DNA of 64,000 nt from an uncultured Aquimarina sp. (GCF_947492965.1 NZ_CANLOZ010000005.1:1-64000); one strand, 5' to 3'; shown: positions 18,506 through 28,157, numbered from the stretch's first letter. Translations and numbers: made by a program. The notes: generated by a model from the letters alone, not told the origin.

Positions 18506-20146
18506 TTAAATTTTTCTACCTGTGTTGATCACATTTACACCATTAAAACGTGTAGTAGAACTTCCATGAGAAACAGCACTTATTTGCGAAGGCTGTCCTT
18601 TTCCGTCAAAGAATGATCCGAACATTCGATAATCATCTTTGTCACATATCTTAGCACAAGAATTCCAGAATTCCTGTGTATTAGATTGGTATGCTACATC
18701 ATCTAACATACCCACTATCTTTCCATTTTTGATTTCATAAAAAACGGTTCCACCGAATTGGAAATTATATCGTTGCTGATCAATAGAGTAAGAACCTCTA
18801 CCAGCTATATAAATTCCTTTCTCTACATCCTTAATCATATCATCTATAGAGTATTTCTCTTTTCCTGGTTCTAGAGAAACATTTGGCATTCTTTGGAATT
18901 GCACATCATTCCAGCTTTGGGAATAACAACATCCATGAGATTCTTTTTGATCAATCATATGAACTTGATCCCGTATTGCCTGATAATTGGTTAAAATACC
19001 ATTACGTACCAGATCCCATTTTTTAGTCTTTACTCCTTCATCATCGTAGCCTACTGCTCCAAGAGACCCCACTTGAGTTTTGTCGGCTACCAGATTAACA
19101 ATTTCGCTACCATATTTAAAGTTCTTTGTTTTCCATTTGTCTAACGTTGCAAAACTTGTTCCTGCGTAATTTGCTTCATAACCAAGTACTCTATCCAATT
19201 CTAAAGGATGACCTACAGATTCGTGAATAGTCAAACCAAGGTGATTTGGTTCTAATACCAAATCATACTTACCTGCTTCTACCGATTTAGCAGTTAACCT
19301 TTGCTTGGCTTGCTGAGCAGCTACAGTTGCATCCTCTACAATATCATAACTATTGCGATACAAGTTTAAGCCTTCTGGACCTTTTAGTTTTTCCGAAGCT
19401 AATCCATCCATATACTCATACCCCATTCCCATTGGAGCACTCATTGCCTGACGTGATTTAAACTTTCCTGTGCTTTTATCGATGGCAGTAACTGTAAATG
19501 TTGGCCAAATACGATGTACATCCTGATCTATATACGAACCATCTGTAGATGCAAAATACTTCTGCTCATTTACCATAAACAATCCAGAATTCACATAGTT
19601 TGCTCCGTTTTTTAAAGCTGCGGCATTTGCAGATAGTAACAGGTCTACCTTTTCGGAAACCGGAACATCTTTAAAATCCTTTTTAATCGGTGTTTTCCAG
19701 CTTACTTCTCCATGGGATGCTACTGGAGCTAATTTTACCTCTTCCTTTTGAATTTTAGAATTGGCTTTTGCGATAGCAACTGCTTGATCTGTTGCTTTCT
19801 TAATTCCATCTTCATTAACACTATTGGTAGATGCAAATCCCCAAGTGCCATTTACGATTACTCTAATACCTATACCAAAGGATTCCGTATTTACTACATT
19901 TTGCACTTTATCTTCTCTAGTAAACACATATTGGTTTAAATATCTACCGATTCGAGCATCGGCATAGGTAGCACCAAGCGATTTTGCTGTATTGAGGGCT
20001 ACATCAGCCATCCTCTTTTTAATGGCTATATCCATTCCTGGATTAAGTAAAGCCTCTGCCGAAATATCATTTCCTAACAGTAATGATGGCATCATTAAAG
20101 CTCCTGCACCTAATCCTGTGTATTGAATAAAATCTCTACGTTTCAT
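18506..20146 (-). CDS. tldD: TldD/PmbA family metalloprotease with Tat-type N-terminus
   Basis: This 546-residue protein is the catalytic TldD subunit. The zinc motif HESVGH is at about residues 306-311 within LTIHESVGHPLELDR. The N-terminus MKRRDFIQYTGLGAGALMMP is a twin-arginine-like signal, making this an exported variant; E. coli TldD is cytoplasmic and about 480 residues. The conserved end (SSTTRFNGVNVINTGRK) is present. It begins the minus-strand run that continues through pmbA and the MoxR genes. An odd point is that the signal is on TldD only, so TldE would have to be co-exported by hitchhiking or the signal is a retained anchor. Confidence 0.9.
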   Translation of the reverse strand: MKRRDFIQYTGLGAGALMMPSLLLGNDISAEALLNPGMDIAIKKRMADVALNTAKSLGATYADARIGRYLNQYVFTREDKVQNVVNTESFGIGIRVIVNGTWGFASTNSVNEDGIKKATDQAVAIAKANSKIQKEEVKLAPVASHGEVSWKTPIKKDFKDVPVSEKVDLLLSANAAALKNGANYVNSGLFMVNEQKYFASTDGSYIDQDVHRIWPTFTVTAIDKSTGKFKSRQAMSAPMGMGYEYMDGLASEKLKGPEGLNLYRNSYDIVEDATVAAQQAKQRLTAKSVEAGKYDLVLEPNHLGLTIHESVGHPLELDRVLGYEANYAGTSFATLDKWKTKNFKYGSEIVNLVADKTQVGSLGAVGYDDEGVKTKKWDLVRNGILTNYQAIRDQVHMIDQKESHGCCYSQSWNDVQFQRMPNVSLEPGKEKYSIDDMIKDVEKGIYIAGRGSYSIDQQRYNFQFGGTVFYEIKNGKIVGMLDDVAYQSNTQEFWNSCAKICDKDDYRMFGSFFDGKGQPSQISAVSHGSSTTRFNGVNVINTGRKI

Positions 20147-20685
20147 AAACCTCTATTTTGATTGAGTGAATATTATAATAAGTTTGATGAATTGATCTTG
20201 TAACAATATCTAAGTTCATCAATTACTAGAAGATATTCTTAAAGGATTGTTACAAGACTAACTTCTGTTAGCTTTAAAAGTAGAAAAATTATATCAAACA
20301 ACCATACAATAAAAACAGGTAAACCCATAACCTTAATGTGTAAAATTCCGCTTATCAAAGCAACACCACTAAACAAACTAAACACCTGATAAACAACAAC
20401 ATAAAAACCAAAAAAGAATTAAAAAATTCTCATCAAAACGATCCAAACTCAATAAAAAACGCACTAAAATTACATTTGCTTAAATTTTTGTTAAACTTTC
20501 AAGTTATTCTTTGGTAATTATTCAAATTATCGACTTAAGCCATATCATAAACAGTTGTTTTGCAAAAAAATACTGCCGAACGATATACCTAATGATACTA
20601 AAATTATGATTAAGCATCATAATTCTGGTATTCTTAAAGAGTATCTATATTATTTGTAATTTCAATTTTTATAATTCACTATTTT
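20147..20685. other. 539-bp intergenic region between divergent tldD and UDG genes
   Basis: No gene is visible. The stretch 20290-20480 is strongly skewed, rich in A and C and nearly free of G on the plus strand. The region must hold the promoters of two divergent genes, but I found no good TAnnTTTG element. A palindrome near 20602 is listed separately. Confidence 0.6.
20602..20624. promoter_or_regulatory. 9-bp palindrome upstream of the uracil-DNA glycosylase gene
   Basis: AATTATGAT and ATCATAATT form perfect arms around a 5-nt centre (TAAGC), 62 bp before the start codon of the glycosylase gene. The dyad length and AT content fit a dimeric repressor operator, but no T tract follows and no second copy was seen in the window. 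The role is inferred. Confidence 0.3.
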
Positions 20686-21261
20686 ATGGAAAGTTTGTTG
20701 TCTGATATTTCAAAATGTGATGTTTGCGCTTCTAAATTAGCATTGGGACCAAGGCCTGTAGTTTCTGCAAGCGAGCATAGTAAAATTGTTATTATCGGAC
20801 AGGCACCTGGTAGCGTTGTTCATAAGTCTGGCATTCCATGGGACGATAAAAGCGGGCAGAATCTACGGAGTTGGATGGGAATTGATAATGAGACCTTTTA
20901 TAATCCAGAAGTAGTAGCTCTTATTCCTATGGGGTTTTGTTATCCAGGAAAAGGAAAGTCTGGTGATTTACCTCCCACCAAAGAATGTGCTCCTCTATGG
21001 CATCCAAAATTATTAAATCAGATGTCTAATGTGCAACTTACCCTTTTAATAGGAGCGTATTCCCAAAATTATTATTTAGGTAATAGATTAAAGAGAACCC
21101 TTACTGAATCTGTTAAAAATTATAAAGAATACTTACCTGATTATTTTGTGCTTCCGCATCCTTCTCCAAGAAATAATATATGGCAAGCCAAAAACGAATG
21201 GTTTAAGAATGAAGTCCTACCAACATTACAACGGACAATTGAAAAGATTATAACTTCCTAA
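20686..21261 (+). CDS. Uracil-DNA glycosylase family protein (Fe-S type)
   Basis: This 191-residue protein belongs to the uracil-DNA glycosylase superfamily. Motif A is GQAPG (38-42), followed by SGIPWDDKSGQNLRSW, and the C-terminal leucine-loop motif is PHPSPRN (157-163). Cysteines C11, C14, C85 and C101 have the CxxC...C-x15-C spacing of the 4Fe-4S cluster of family-4/5 enzymes, so an iron-sulfur enzyme is expected. It would remove uracil or other deaminated bases in DNA. The gene is isolated, divergent from tldD and convergent with the DinB-like gene. The Glu of the usual family-4 motif (GEAPG) is Gln here, so substrate preference is uncertain. Confidence 0.85.
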   Translation: MESLLSDISKCDVCASKLALGPRPVVSASEHSKIVIIGQAPGSVVHKSGIPWDDKSGQNLRSWMGIDNETFYNPEVVALIPMGFCYPGKGKSGDLPPTKECAPLWHPKLLNQMSNVQLTLLIGAYSQNYYLGNRLKRTLTESVKNYKEYLPDYFVLPHPSPRNNIWQAKNEWFKNEVLPTLQRTIEKIITS

Positions 21262-21272
21262 TCTTTTCTGGT

Positions 21273-21791
21273 TTATAAATATCTTTCTTTTATAATATCC
21301 ATATGCCAAATCTCATGACCTATAATAGTAAATGCTGCTGCTCTTGCCGACATATCACCTCCGTTGGCATTTCCAATAAATTGAAGATCGTGATCTGAAA
21401 TACTGGCTAATACAGAAACTGAATTTTGTCTACATATGGTATATTCTTCAAGTAACTCATCTATTTGCTTATCCTTTGCTCCAGAAGGTTTGATATAAAT
21501 ATCTTGATCGAAACCTGCTAACGGAGTTTTATCTCTACGAGCAATTCGAAAACATCGATACATAAAAACTCTTTCTGTATCAATAAGATGTTGTAAAATC
21601 TCCTTTACTGTCCATTTATCATCATCATATTGATAATTATGTTTACTCCTTGGAATTGATTGAAAAAACGCGATAATATTTTCCTTTCCTATTTCAAAAC
21701 CTTCACGTAAATCCAAGCGTGACGATAATTTATCGATATATCTCTTGTAGTAGGAATCATATTCTTGTGTACTTAAGTCCGTAATAGTCAT
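21273..21791 (-). CDS. DinB family protein
   Basis: This 172-residue four-helix-bundle protein of the DinB/YfiT-like superfamily has the three metal-binding His in the expected places: H68 (EILQHLIDTER), H159 and H163 (GHEIWHMDII). DinB-like proteins bind a divalent metal and act as thiol-dependent transferases or hydrolases; most have unknown substrates. It converges with the glycosylase gene, stops 11 bp away, and has no terminator I can see. Its start codon ATG gives a normal family length. Confidence 0.85.
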   Translation of the reverse strand: MTITDLSTQEYDSYYKRYIDKLSSRLDLREGFEIGKENIIAFFQSIPRSKHNYQYDDDKWTVKEILQHLIDTERVFMYRCFRIARRDKTPLAGFDQDIYIKPSGAKDKQIDELLEEYTICRQNSVSVLASISDHDLQFIGNANGGDMSARAAAFTIIGHEIWHMDIIKERYL

Positions 21792-22226
21792 TGTAATTAT
21801 TTTGATACAATGATATTATTTATCTGTATATAGGTTGTAGTCCAGTTTTTGAATAACCGCTATTCCAGTTTCACTCGATACACTCTTAAATGAATTAAAA
21901 ATCAGATATGTACTAGTTAAGAATTAATAGGATAATCCATAGAGAATCAAGGAAAATAATTCACTACAAAAAAGATTAGGAAAGTAAGAAATTTCTCATT
22001 AAATTAGTTAAATCGTTAAAATTTATGATACGTTTTTTAATGAAATATTCTTTTTTATCAAAAGCTGTATCATTAACATTTATATTCTTATTAATTTCTG
22101 TTATTTATATGAGGATGTAAATGCCTATTTTTTTTATATATTTACGCCCGAAAATGTTAAGTTTGGGTACCAAATTTTAGAAAATATAACCTACTAAACA
22201 TTTTATTTTATACAAAATATTGAGTT
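21792..22226. other. 435-bp AT-rich intergenic region
   Basis: No gene is visible on either strand. It separates the divergent DinB-like gene and the small orphan at 22227. The only element I can point to is a TAAGTTTG box near its right end, listed separately. Confidence 0.5.
22158..22165 (+). promoter_or_regulatory. Candidate Bacteroidetes -7 element for the small orphan gene
   Basis: TAAGTTTG matches the TAnnTTTG -7 consensus of the Bacteroidetes primary sigma factor and lies 61 bp before the ATG at 22227. No TTG is found at the expected -33 position, so support is partial. Confidence 0.35.
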
Positions 22227-22448
22227 ATGGAATTAATGGAGAAAGCAAGGGAGTTTGAGAACAGGAGTATGAGCAATATGTCCACTAGTGATAGAGTTGA
22301 AGCATCAAGAGAAGCTAAAGATCTTGTCTTAAGTCTTAATGAAATTTATAAGCAAAATAAAGATCCTGAAATAATGGATATGATGAAAATCATTACTGCT
22401 AAAAAGCAAAAAATCGAAAAAAGACTTAAAGGTAGACCAGAAATATAA
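22227..22448 (+). CDS. Small hypothetical protein, highly charged
   Basis: This 73-residue protein is helical, with alternating charges and no membrane helix (MEKAREFENRSMSN, then KIITAKKQKIEKRLKGRPE). I do not recognise the family. A candidate promoter lies 61 bp upstream, and the codon use is like that of neighbouring genes, which favours a real gene. It converges with the histidine kinase gene, with 9 bp between stops. The start could also be the Met at codon 4. Function is unknown; small flavobacterial proteins of this type are often strain-variable. Confidence 0.6.
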   Translation: MELMEKAREFENRSMSNMSTSDRVEASREAKDLVLSLNEIYKQNKDPEIMDMMKIITAKKQKIEKRLKGRPEI

Positions 22449-22457
22449 AAGTCTAGT

Positions 22458-24344
22458 CTACAAATCGATTTTTATCCCAGATTTATCTAATAGTATATTT
22501 TCCTTCTTAGGAATAGTGAAGTAAAAGGTAGTTCCTTTTCCTTCTTCTGATTCTAGCCATATATTACCACCGTGAGATTCGATTATCTTTTTACAGTGTG
22601 CCAGCCCTATACCTGTACCTTGATATTGTTCTCTAGAATGTAATCTTTGAAAAATAGCGAATATCCTATCCTGATGTTTTTTGGGTATACCGATTCCGTT
22701 ATCCTTTACTGAAAATTCCCAAAATGTTTCTGTCTGACTATTGATTGGTACGTTCTTGGTAGTCACATTAATATGAATTTCCGGTATCGTCTCTTTATCT
22801 GTAAATTTTATACCATTACTAATTAAATTTTGTAATAAGAGTCTTAACTCTATTGGATTTCCAAATACTACGGGTAATTTTACTGAATGTATTTTTGCGT
22901 TTGTTCTTTCTAATACGTTTCTAAAGTCCTCTTTAATTTCCTGTAAAATAGTTTCCATACCAGTATCCACAAAGTCAGTAGATCTGCCTAATCTGGAGTA
23001 TTCTAATAATGAATCGATCAGTTTTTTCATTCTAATACTTGCATCACTGATATAATTCAAACTTTCTTTTCCTACCTCGTCAAAACTGTCACCATAATCC
23101 TCTGATATCAATCCTATAAAACTAGATATCGTATTAAGAGGTTCTTGTAGATCATGACTAGCGATATATGCAAACTGCTCTAACTCCTTATTTTTAGATT
23201 CCAGATCCAAAGATTGCTCATGAATTTCTTTATTCTTCGCTTGTAAAACTTTATTCAACTTCTTTTTATTGAGATAACTTCTATACACAAAGAAACCACC
23301 TATGAGAATTAGAGAAATTAATGCAATAAGATACCAGTTAATCGTTTTTTGATCTTCGATTTCCCCTCGTTGCCTGTCTAAAATACTTTCTTGTTCCTTA
23401 ATCTGTTTATTCTGTTCCTTTAAATAACGTTGCTTCTCCTCTATTTCGACTACGCTCTGTTTAATTCTTTCCTCTTGAGCTTTGATAAAAGTAACCTGCT
23501 CCTGAATATTTTTCTCTAATTCTTTTTCTATCAGAAGCTTCTCTTCATATTTCTTTTCCTGAATTTGATTTTGATTAGATAATTCTTTTATCCATTGATT
23601 ATTCTCAACAATTTTTTCCTGAATATTATCAAGAGTTTTAGATTGATTTTCAATCTTCTTTTCTTGTTGTTTTAACTGATCATTTTTACTTTTAATTTCT
23701 GCTTTCTGCTCTTCATTTTCATTCAAAGCATTCACTAAAGATTGTTCTGTGGATTTAAATAACCCTTTCCATTTTTGTGAAGAAGTTACTGCGTATTGTT
23801 TTAAAGAAGGTGCGATCACAAACCCTTCTCTTTCTATTCTATTTTCATTGATTTCGTATTCGAAAGAATCTCCAACATTCACCATATTAATCATCGAAGA
23901 ATTATAAAAATAATCCTCTGAAACTAATAGTATATTTTTTTTAGAAATTTTACGTAAGATATAGGCTATGTCATAATTGTACTTATTGTGTACGTAAAGC
24001 AATTGAATATCTTTAATATTTTTCACAAACTGATATCGAACAACCTCTATCGGTTTTCCAAAAATCTTTCGTTTTTGTGCGATCGCCTTTAAATCTATTA
24101 CCGTACGGTCAGGACCTAAAACTCCTATCTTAAAAGTTTCTAGTTCTGCTATTTGTGGCCATCCTATTTGTTGGGCAAAATTGTAAATAAAAATCGTTCG
24201 CTGTGCTCTTTTTACCTCTTCATTTCCAAGATCTTGTCCTTCCACCCTTTGTATATTACCAAGAACAAGGAATAATATCAATATACCTATAGTATATCGC
24301 CTGCCCAATTTAGTATTAAAAAGATGTTGGTGGAAGATCCTCAT
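22458..24344 (-). CDS. Sensor histidine kinase with YfiR-like (DUF4154) sensor domain
   Basis: This 628-residue protein has a signal or anchor (about 15-36), a YfiR/DUF4154-like periplasmic domain (about 40-190; FIYNFAQQIGWP, FKIGVLG, ILLVSEDYF), a long Gln/Glu/Lys coiled coil (about 200-335), a membrane helix (about 335-356), a HisKA dimer domain with IASHDLQEP (phospho-acceptor His near 396) and a HATPase domain with N box (LLQNLISNGIKF), DNGIGIP and GTGIGL. All kinase residues look intact. Its ATG overlaps the TAA of the TonB receptor (TAATG), so the two are translationally coupled. No receiver is fused, and four separate receivers are encoded upstream in the same direction. YfiR domains elsewhere repress or sense envelope signals; here sensing may relate to the receptor. 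Confidence 0.9.
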   Translation of the reverse strand: MRIFHQHLFNTKLGRRYTIGILILFLVLGNIQRVEGQDLGNEEVKRAQRTIFIYNFAQQIGWPQIAELETFKIGVLGPDRTVIDLKAIAQKRKIFGKPIEVVRYQFVKNIKDIQLLYVHNKYNYDIAYILRKISKKNILLVSEDYFYNSSMINMVNVGDSFEYEINENRIEREGFVIAPSLKQYAVTSSQKWKGLFKSTEQSLVNALNENEEQKAEIKSKNDQLKQQEKKIENQSKTLDNIQEKIVENNQWIKELSNQNQIQEKKYEEKLLIEKELEKNIQEQVTFIKAQEERIKQSVVEIEEKQRYLKEQNKQIKEQESILDRQRGEIEDQKTINWYLIALISLILIGGFFVYRSYLNKKKLNKVLQAKNKEIHEQSLDLESKNKELEQFAYIASHDLQEPLNTISSFIGLISEDYGDSFDEVGKESLNYISDASIRMKKLIDSLLEYSRLGRSTDFVDTGMETILQEIKEDFRNVLERTNAKIHSVKLPVVFGNPIELRLLLQNLISNGIKFTDKETIPEIHINVTTKNVPINSQTETFWEFSVKDNGIGIPKKHQDRIFAIFQRLHSREQYQGTGIGLAHCKKIIESHGGNIWLESEEGKGTTFYFTIPKKENILLDKSGIKIDL

Positions 24345-27055
24345 TATAACCGTAACAATAATCGAAGATAGTAATTCGCGCCATTAACTCCGAATTGTTG
24401 CACTCTTCTGCTGTAAACGAAATTACCATCACTCGTATTTGCTGAATGTGTATGCTCATCTGGATACACATTAAAAATATTATTCCCGCCTATAGTACAT
24501 TTTACGTAATCATTAAATTGATAGGAAACTGCTAGATCTGTAGTTAGTTTAGGAGAAAAGGTTTGGTCACGTGATTCTACTACTCCGGTAAATTCATTTA
24601 GCACCCAATTTGCAGCGTCTCCATCATCAGGATGTACAAATTCCACTTCGCCAAATAGAGAATTCATCATTTGCAATCTGAATTTATCGAATTCGTAGGA
24701 TATTCCAGAATTAATTTTATAATTAGGTTGAGAAGATTCTACTCTTGCAATTTCCTCTCTATTAAACAAGACATTCTCCTGTCCAATAAGCGATGGAGAT
24801 ACTTTGATGCCTCCTTTTACTTTAGTATTCGTAACATTTGCTCCTAGCGATGCATTTAATTCGCCAGTACCGAGTATTGTTTTGTATGCAACTGCAAAAT
24901 CACCACCAGAAGTTCTGGAATCAATTGCATTGGTAAAAAACTGTGCCGCACCAACTCCAAAAGGTTCTAATATGGTCTCATATCCTTCTGCAAATCTACC
25001 AGAAAGAACAATTCTGTCATCTATATTAATTAAATAATAGTCAAAAGCGAAGGTAAATTTATCATTTAGCTTTCCGCTAATACCAGCACTAAAATGTGTC
25101 GACAGTTCTGGTTTTAAACGTCCAATCTGAAATGCTTCGGCAGTAACTGCACTTTCATTATTAAAAGTTCCTACTTGGATGCTTTCGCCATTTACAAATT
25201 GAGTACTTATATTTTGAAAAAACACCTGATGCAAAGAAGGTGCTCTAAAACCAGTAGAAAAACTAGCTCTTACACTGATATCGTCCTTTACTATATAACG
25301 TCCTGAGAGTTTCCAAATACCTTGACCACCAAAATCATTATACGCTTCATACCGTCCTGCTGCTTTTACCAATAACTTTTCTGAAATATTGGTTTCAACG
25401 TCTAAGTATGCTGAACTATTGGTTCTAAAACGATTTAATTCGTTTTCTGGTCGAAACCCTGGAAAAACTTGTGCTCCTACTGCTCTTGGAAGTTCTTGAC
25501 CAGAAGTATCAAAATAGGTGCTACCACCATCTATATAAGACGCTTCTTCTCCCGCTATAATCTGATAATTCTCCACTCGTAACTCTGCTCCAAAAGCAAT
25601 ACTTACTCCACTTAACCAATCAAAAGATTTAGATAAATCTAAATTTGTGGTATTCTGCTGGTATTCAAATCCACCTGCATAAAATGTTCTTGGCGAGGCT
25701 ACACCGAGAGACGCATTATTAGAGTTATTTACTGTATAGTCTAAATGATTGATTCCTATTGAGTGACTAAAATCAATATTCCATCCATTCTTAATACCTT
25801 TAATTCCTCCGGCAATTACATCGTCTCTAATATCTGTTAATATCTGAGGTGAGAAACCATTAGGAAATAGCTCTGGAACTACTCTATCCTGATCTTTTGG
25901 GAAACGATAAAATCCAGCGGACATTCCTTCTCTGTAATTTCTACCTCCTTGTAAGTAAAAGGTAGCATTATCTGACATTTTTATCTCTCCGTTAATTCCT
26001 AAAGCCAAGTTTTGCGTCTCTGCACTTCCTATTTCCATGACACGACGATCATCATAACCTGTTTGACCAAAAAAATTATTCTCCTGAATTAAACTTTCAT
26101 CCTCAACCGCATCATCGGTATACACTGTTCCTGTGTAATCACCAGCTCTATTTACCGATTCTCTATTCCTGTATTCTGCGGTTACGTTTACAAACCCTTC
26201 TTCCCTAATTTTTAACCCAAAATTGGCTGATGAATATGTAGTAAAACCGTCTCCCTCTGTAGTGATTCCTACTCTATTATCTACCTGTATTACTTCAGTC
26301 TGTTTTTTCAGTATGATATTAATTACACCTGCAATTGCATCTGATCCATACTGAGAAGTAGCACCATCTCTAAGAATTTCTATTCGCTCAATAGCAGAAA
26401 TTGGTATTGCATTAAAATCTGTTCCTACAGTACCTCTACCTACGGTACCATTTACATTTAGTAATGAGCTATTATGTCTTCGCTTTCCATTAATAAGCAC
26501 TAACACCTGATCTGGTCCTAATCCTCTTAATGTGGCAGGATCAATATGATCCGTTCCATCGGCAATGGTTTGATGTGTAGAGTGAAAGGAAGGTACTAAA
26601 TAGTGTAAAATATGGCTTAGCTCTATTTGGGAGGCATTTGTAATTTCTTGTGGAGATATAATATCAACCGGAGCAGTAGTTTTTAGAGAAGATCTAGGTT
26701 TGGCTCTGGATCCAACGGCAATGGGTTGGTCTATAGAAAAACCTGTTTCTAATATAAAGTCTACGGTTACCGTTTCTCCTACCTTAACTGTAACAGTCTT
26801 AGAAATGGAAGTATACATAACAAAAGCTGCTGTTAGCACATATTCTCCTTCCTCTACATCAAAGCTATAACTTCCATTTACATCTGTAGTTGTAACTTTA
26901 TTTGTTCCTTCGATACTAATTTTTGCTCCAGGCAAACTACCAAATTGATCAGATACATTACCTGATATAACTCCTCTGGACTGAGCAACAACATTTCCTA
27001 TAGTACTAAAAAAGAATAACAAAGCGATACAGGCTACATATTGTAATCTGACCAT
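24344..27055 (-). CDS. TonB-dependent receptor with carboxypeptidase-like regulatory domain
   Basis: This 903-residue outer-membrane protein has a signal peptide (1-25, ending VVAQ), a CarboxypepD-regulatory-like Ig-fold domain (about 27-100; GVISGNVSDQFGSLPGAKIS), a plug (about 115-235; VLVLINGKRRHNSSL, IERIEILRDGATSQYGSDAIAGVINI) and a 22-strand barrel to the end. It would take up an unidentified ligand in a TonB/ExbBD-dependent way. No SusD gene is adjacent, so it is not a SusC-type glycan importer; iron complexes or small organics are more likely. It overlaps the histidine kinase gene by TAATG and follows four receiver genes after 118 bp. Confidence 0.92.
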   Translation of the reverse strand: MVRLQYVACIALLFFFSTIGNVVAQSRGVISGNVSDQFGSLPGAKISIEGTNKVTTTDVNGSYSFDVEEGEYVLTAAFVMYTSISKTVTVKVGETVTVDFILETGFSIDQPIAVGSRAKPRSSLKTTAPVDIISPQEITNASQIELSHILHYLVPSFHSTHQTIADGTDHIDPATLRGLGPDQVLVLINGKRRHNSSLLNVNGTVGRGTVGTDFNAIPISAIERIEILRDGATSQYGSDAIAGVINIILKKQTEVIQVDNRVGITTEGDGFTTYSSANFGLKIREEGFVNVTAEYRNRESVNRAGDYTGTVYTDDAVEDESLIQENNFFGQTGYDDRRVMEIGSAETQNLALGINGEIKMSDNATFYLQGGRNYREGMSAGFYRFPKDQDRVVPELFPNGFSPQILTDIRDDVIAGGIKGIKNGWNIDFSHSIGINHLDYTVNNSNNASLGVASPRTFYAGGFEYQQNTTNLDLSKSFDWLSGVSIAFGAELRVENYQIIAGEEASYIDGGSTYFDTSGQELPRAVGAQVFPGFRPENELNRFRTNSSAYLDVETNISEKLLVKAAGRYEAYNDFGGQGIWKLSGRYIVKDDISVRASFSTGFRAPSLHQVFFQNISTQFVNGESIQVGTFNNESAVTAEAFQIGRLKPELSTHFSAGISGKLNDKFTFAFDYYLINIDDRIVLSGRFAEGYETILEPFGVGAAQFFTNAIDSRTSGGDFAVAYKTILGTGELNASLGANVTNTKVKGGIKVSPSLIGQENVLFNREEIARVESSQPNYKINSGISYEFDKFRLQMMNSLFGEVEFVHPDDGDAANWVLNEFTGVVESRDQTFSPKLTTDLAVSYQFNDYVKCTIGGNNIFNVYPDEHTHSANTSDGNFVYSRRVQQFGVNGANYYLRLLLRL

Positions 27056-27173
27056 AAGGGGTAATTTTAGTTTAATTCCTATTTAAAGAATGTATTTGCG
27101 TTCTATTTATGTCTGAAAGATAAAAAAATTAACGTGAAATCTTTTAAAAAGTACAACAAACACAAGTATGTCT

Positions 27174-27587
27174 TTATGATTGTAGTATAGCAAATTCTTC
27201 TTGATAATGCTTTCTCATAATATCATCCATAACAATCCGAGAAAGCATCTTACCCTGAAATTCTTTTATCTGTGGAAAAGACAGTATCCTATCCTTATCC
27301 TCATTTGATAAAGGTGCTCCTATCATTAAAACGATAATGGTATTTTCTAAGGCATTGTTCAAATTTTTAAATTCTTCTAAAAATTCCCATCCATTCATAA
27401 CAGGCATATTAATATCTAAAAATATGATATCGGGAACTACTCCTGATCTAATGATAGTTAATGCTTCTAAACCATTTTTTGCAGCCAATATCTCATCGAC
27501 ATATCCTGTTTTGGAAAGTATGGTTTTATTAAAAAAAGTTGTAGCATCACTATCATCCACTAAAAGAACCGTTCTTATTTTTTTCAT
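27174..27587 (-). CDS. Single-domain response regulator (subtype A)
   Basis: This 137-residue CheY-like receiver has acidic pocket D11-D12, phospho-acceptor D58 (IIFLDINMPVMNGWEF) and no output domain. The conserved Thr/Ser of strand 4 is Gly (G90 in VLMIGA), and the KP motif of strand 5 is KM (QGKMLS). It matches the receiver at 28158 more closely than its immediate neighbour (shared DATTFFNKTI). Its start lies inside the 3' end of the next receiver (35-bp overlap). It would receive phosphate from a histidine kinase, plausibly the one at 22458, and signal by protein contact. With both switch residues altered, its activation may differ from CheY. Confidence 0.88.
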   Translation of the reverse strand: MKKIRTVLLVDDSDATTFFNKTILSKTGYVDEILAAKNGLEALTIIRSGVVPDIIFLDINMPVMNGWEFLEEFKNLNNALENTIIVLMIGAPLSNEDKDRILSFPQIKEFQGKMLSRIVMDDIMRKHYQEEFAILQS

Positions 27588-28005
27588 AACTGTGGGGTGT
27601 TAAAAAATGTTTATTGATTACACTATTTAATATGGGTAACGATAACGGTTTATTAATTAAATCTGTAACTAGATCGTTGGATTTTGATTTTTCAATATCT
27701 CTATGATCTGAGGAGGTAGTAAGTATAATTACGGTAATATCGTTGGTTAAACTAGGGTTTAGTCCTTCATATTCTATAAGAAACTCCCATCCGTTCATAG
27801 CCGGCATATTCAGATCTAAAAAGATTAACCTAGGTTTTATTGCATTACCTTTTTCGACCTCTGACAAGTATTCTAAAGCAGCCTTCCCACTTTGTTTGAT
27901 GAGTATTTTATCAAAGCTTTTATGCTTAGCCAAAACGGTACTATTAAAGAAGTTAGTAGCCTTACTATCATCTATTAACAATACACAGTCAACAACATTA
28001 TCCAT
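27553..28005 (-). CDS. Single-domain response regulator (subtype B)
   Basis: This 150-residue CheY-like receiver has D12-D13, phospho-acceptor D64 (LIFLDLNMPAMNGWEF), a normal switch Thr in VIILTTSS and a normal KP motif (LINKPLSLP). It is a complete, canonical receiver without an output domain. It pairs by similarity with the receiver at 28606 (shared SGKAALEYL, NKPLSL). The 3' end overlaps the next receiver gene by 35 bp. Proteins like this usually serve as phosphorelay or diffusible output components. Its partner kinase is not proven. Confidence 0.88.
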   Translation of the reverse strand: MDNVVDCVLLIDDSKATNFFNSTVLAKHKSFDKILIKQSGKAALEYLSEVEKGNAIKPRLIFLDLNMPAMNGWEFLIEYEGLNPSLTNDITVIILTTSSDHRDIEKSKSNDLVTDLINKPLSLPILNSVINKHFLTPHSYEKNKNGSFSG

Positions 28006-28157
28006 AATATATCTTTGTTGGTTGGCGCAAAAGAAATAGATACAGTATTAAAAAGGTGTATTTACCCGAGAATCAATCTAAATTTATAGATAAAATACAA
28101 CTAAACACGATAAAATGCATTAGCTGTTTAGAATTGAATATAATTTGGAAGGTTTTA

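Noticed and set aside
24344-27055. SusC-type glycan receptor
   Set aside because: No SusD gene is adjacent and the neighbours are signalling genes, so a general TonB-dependent receptor is the safer call.
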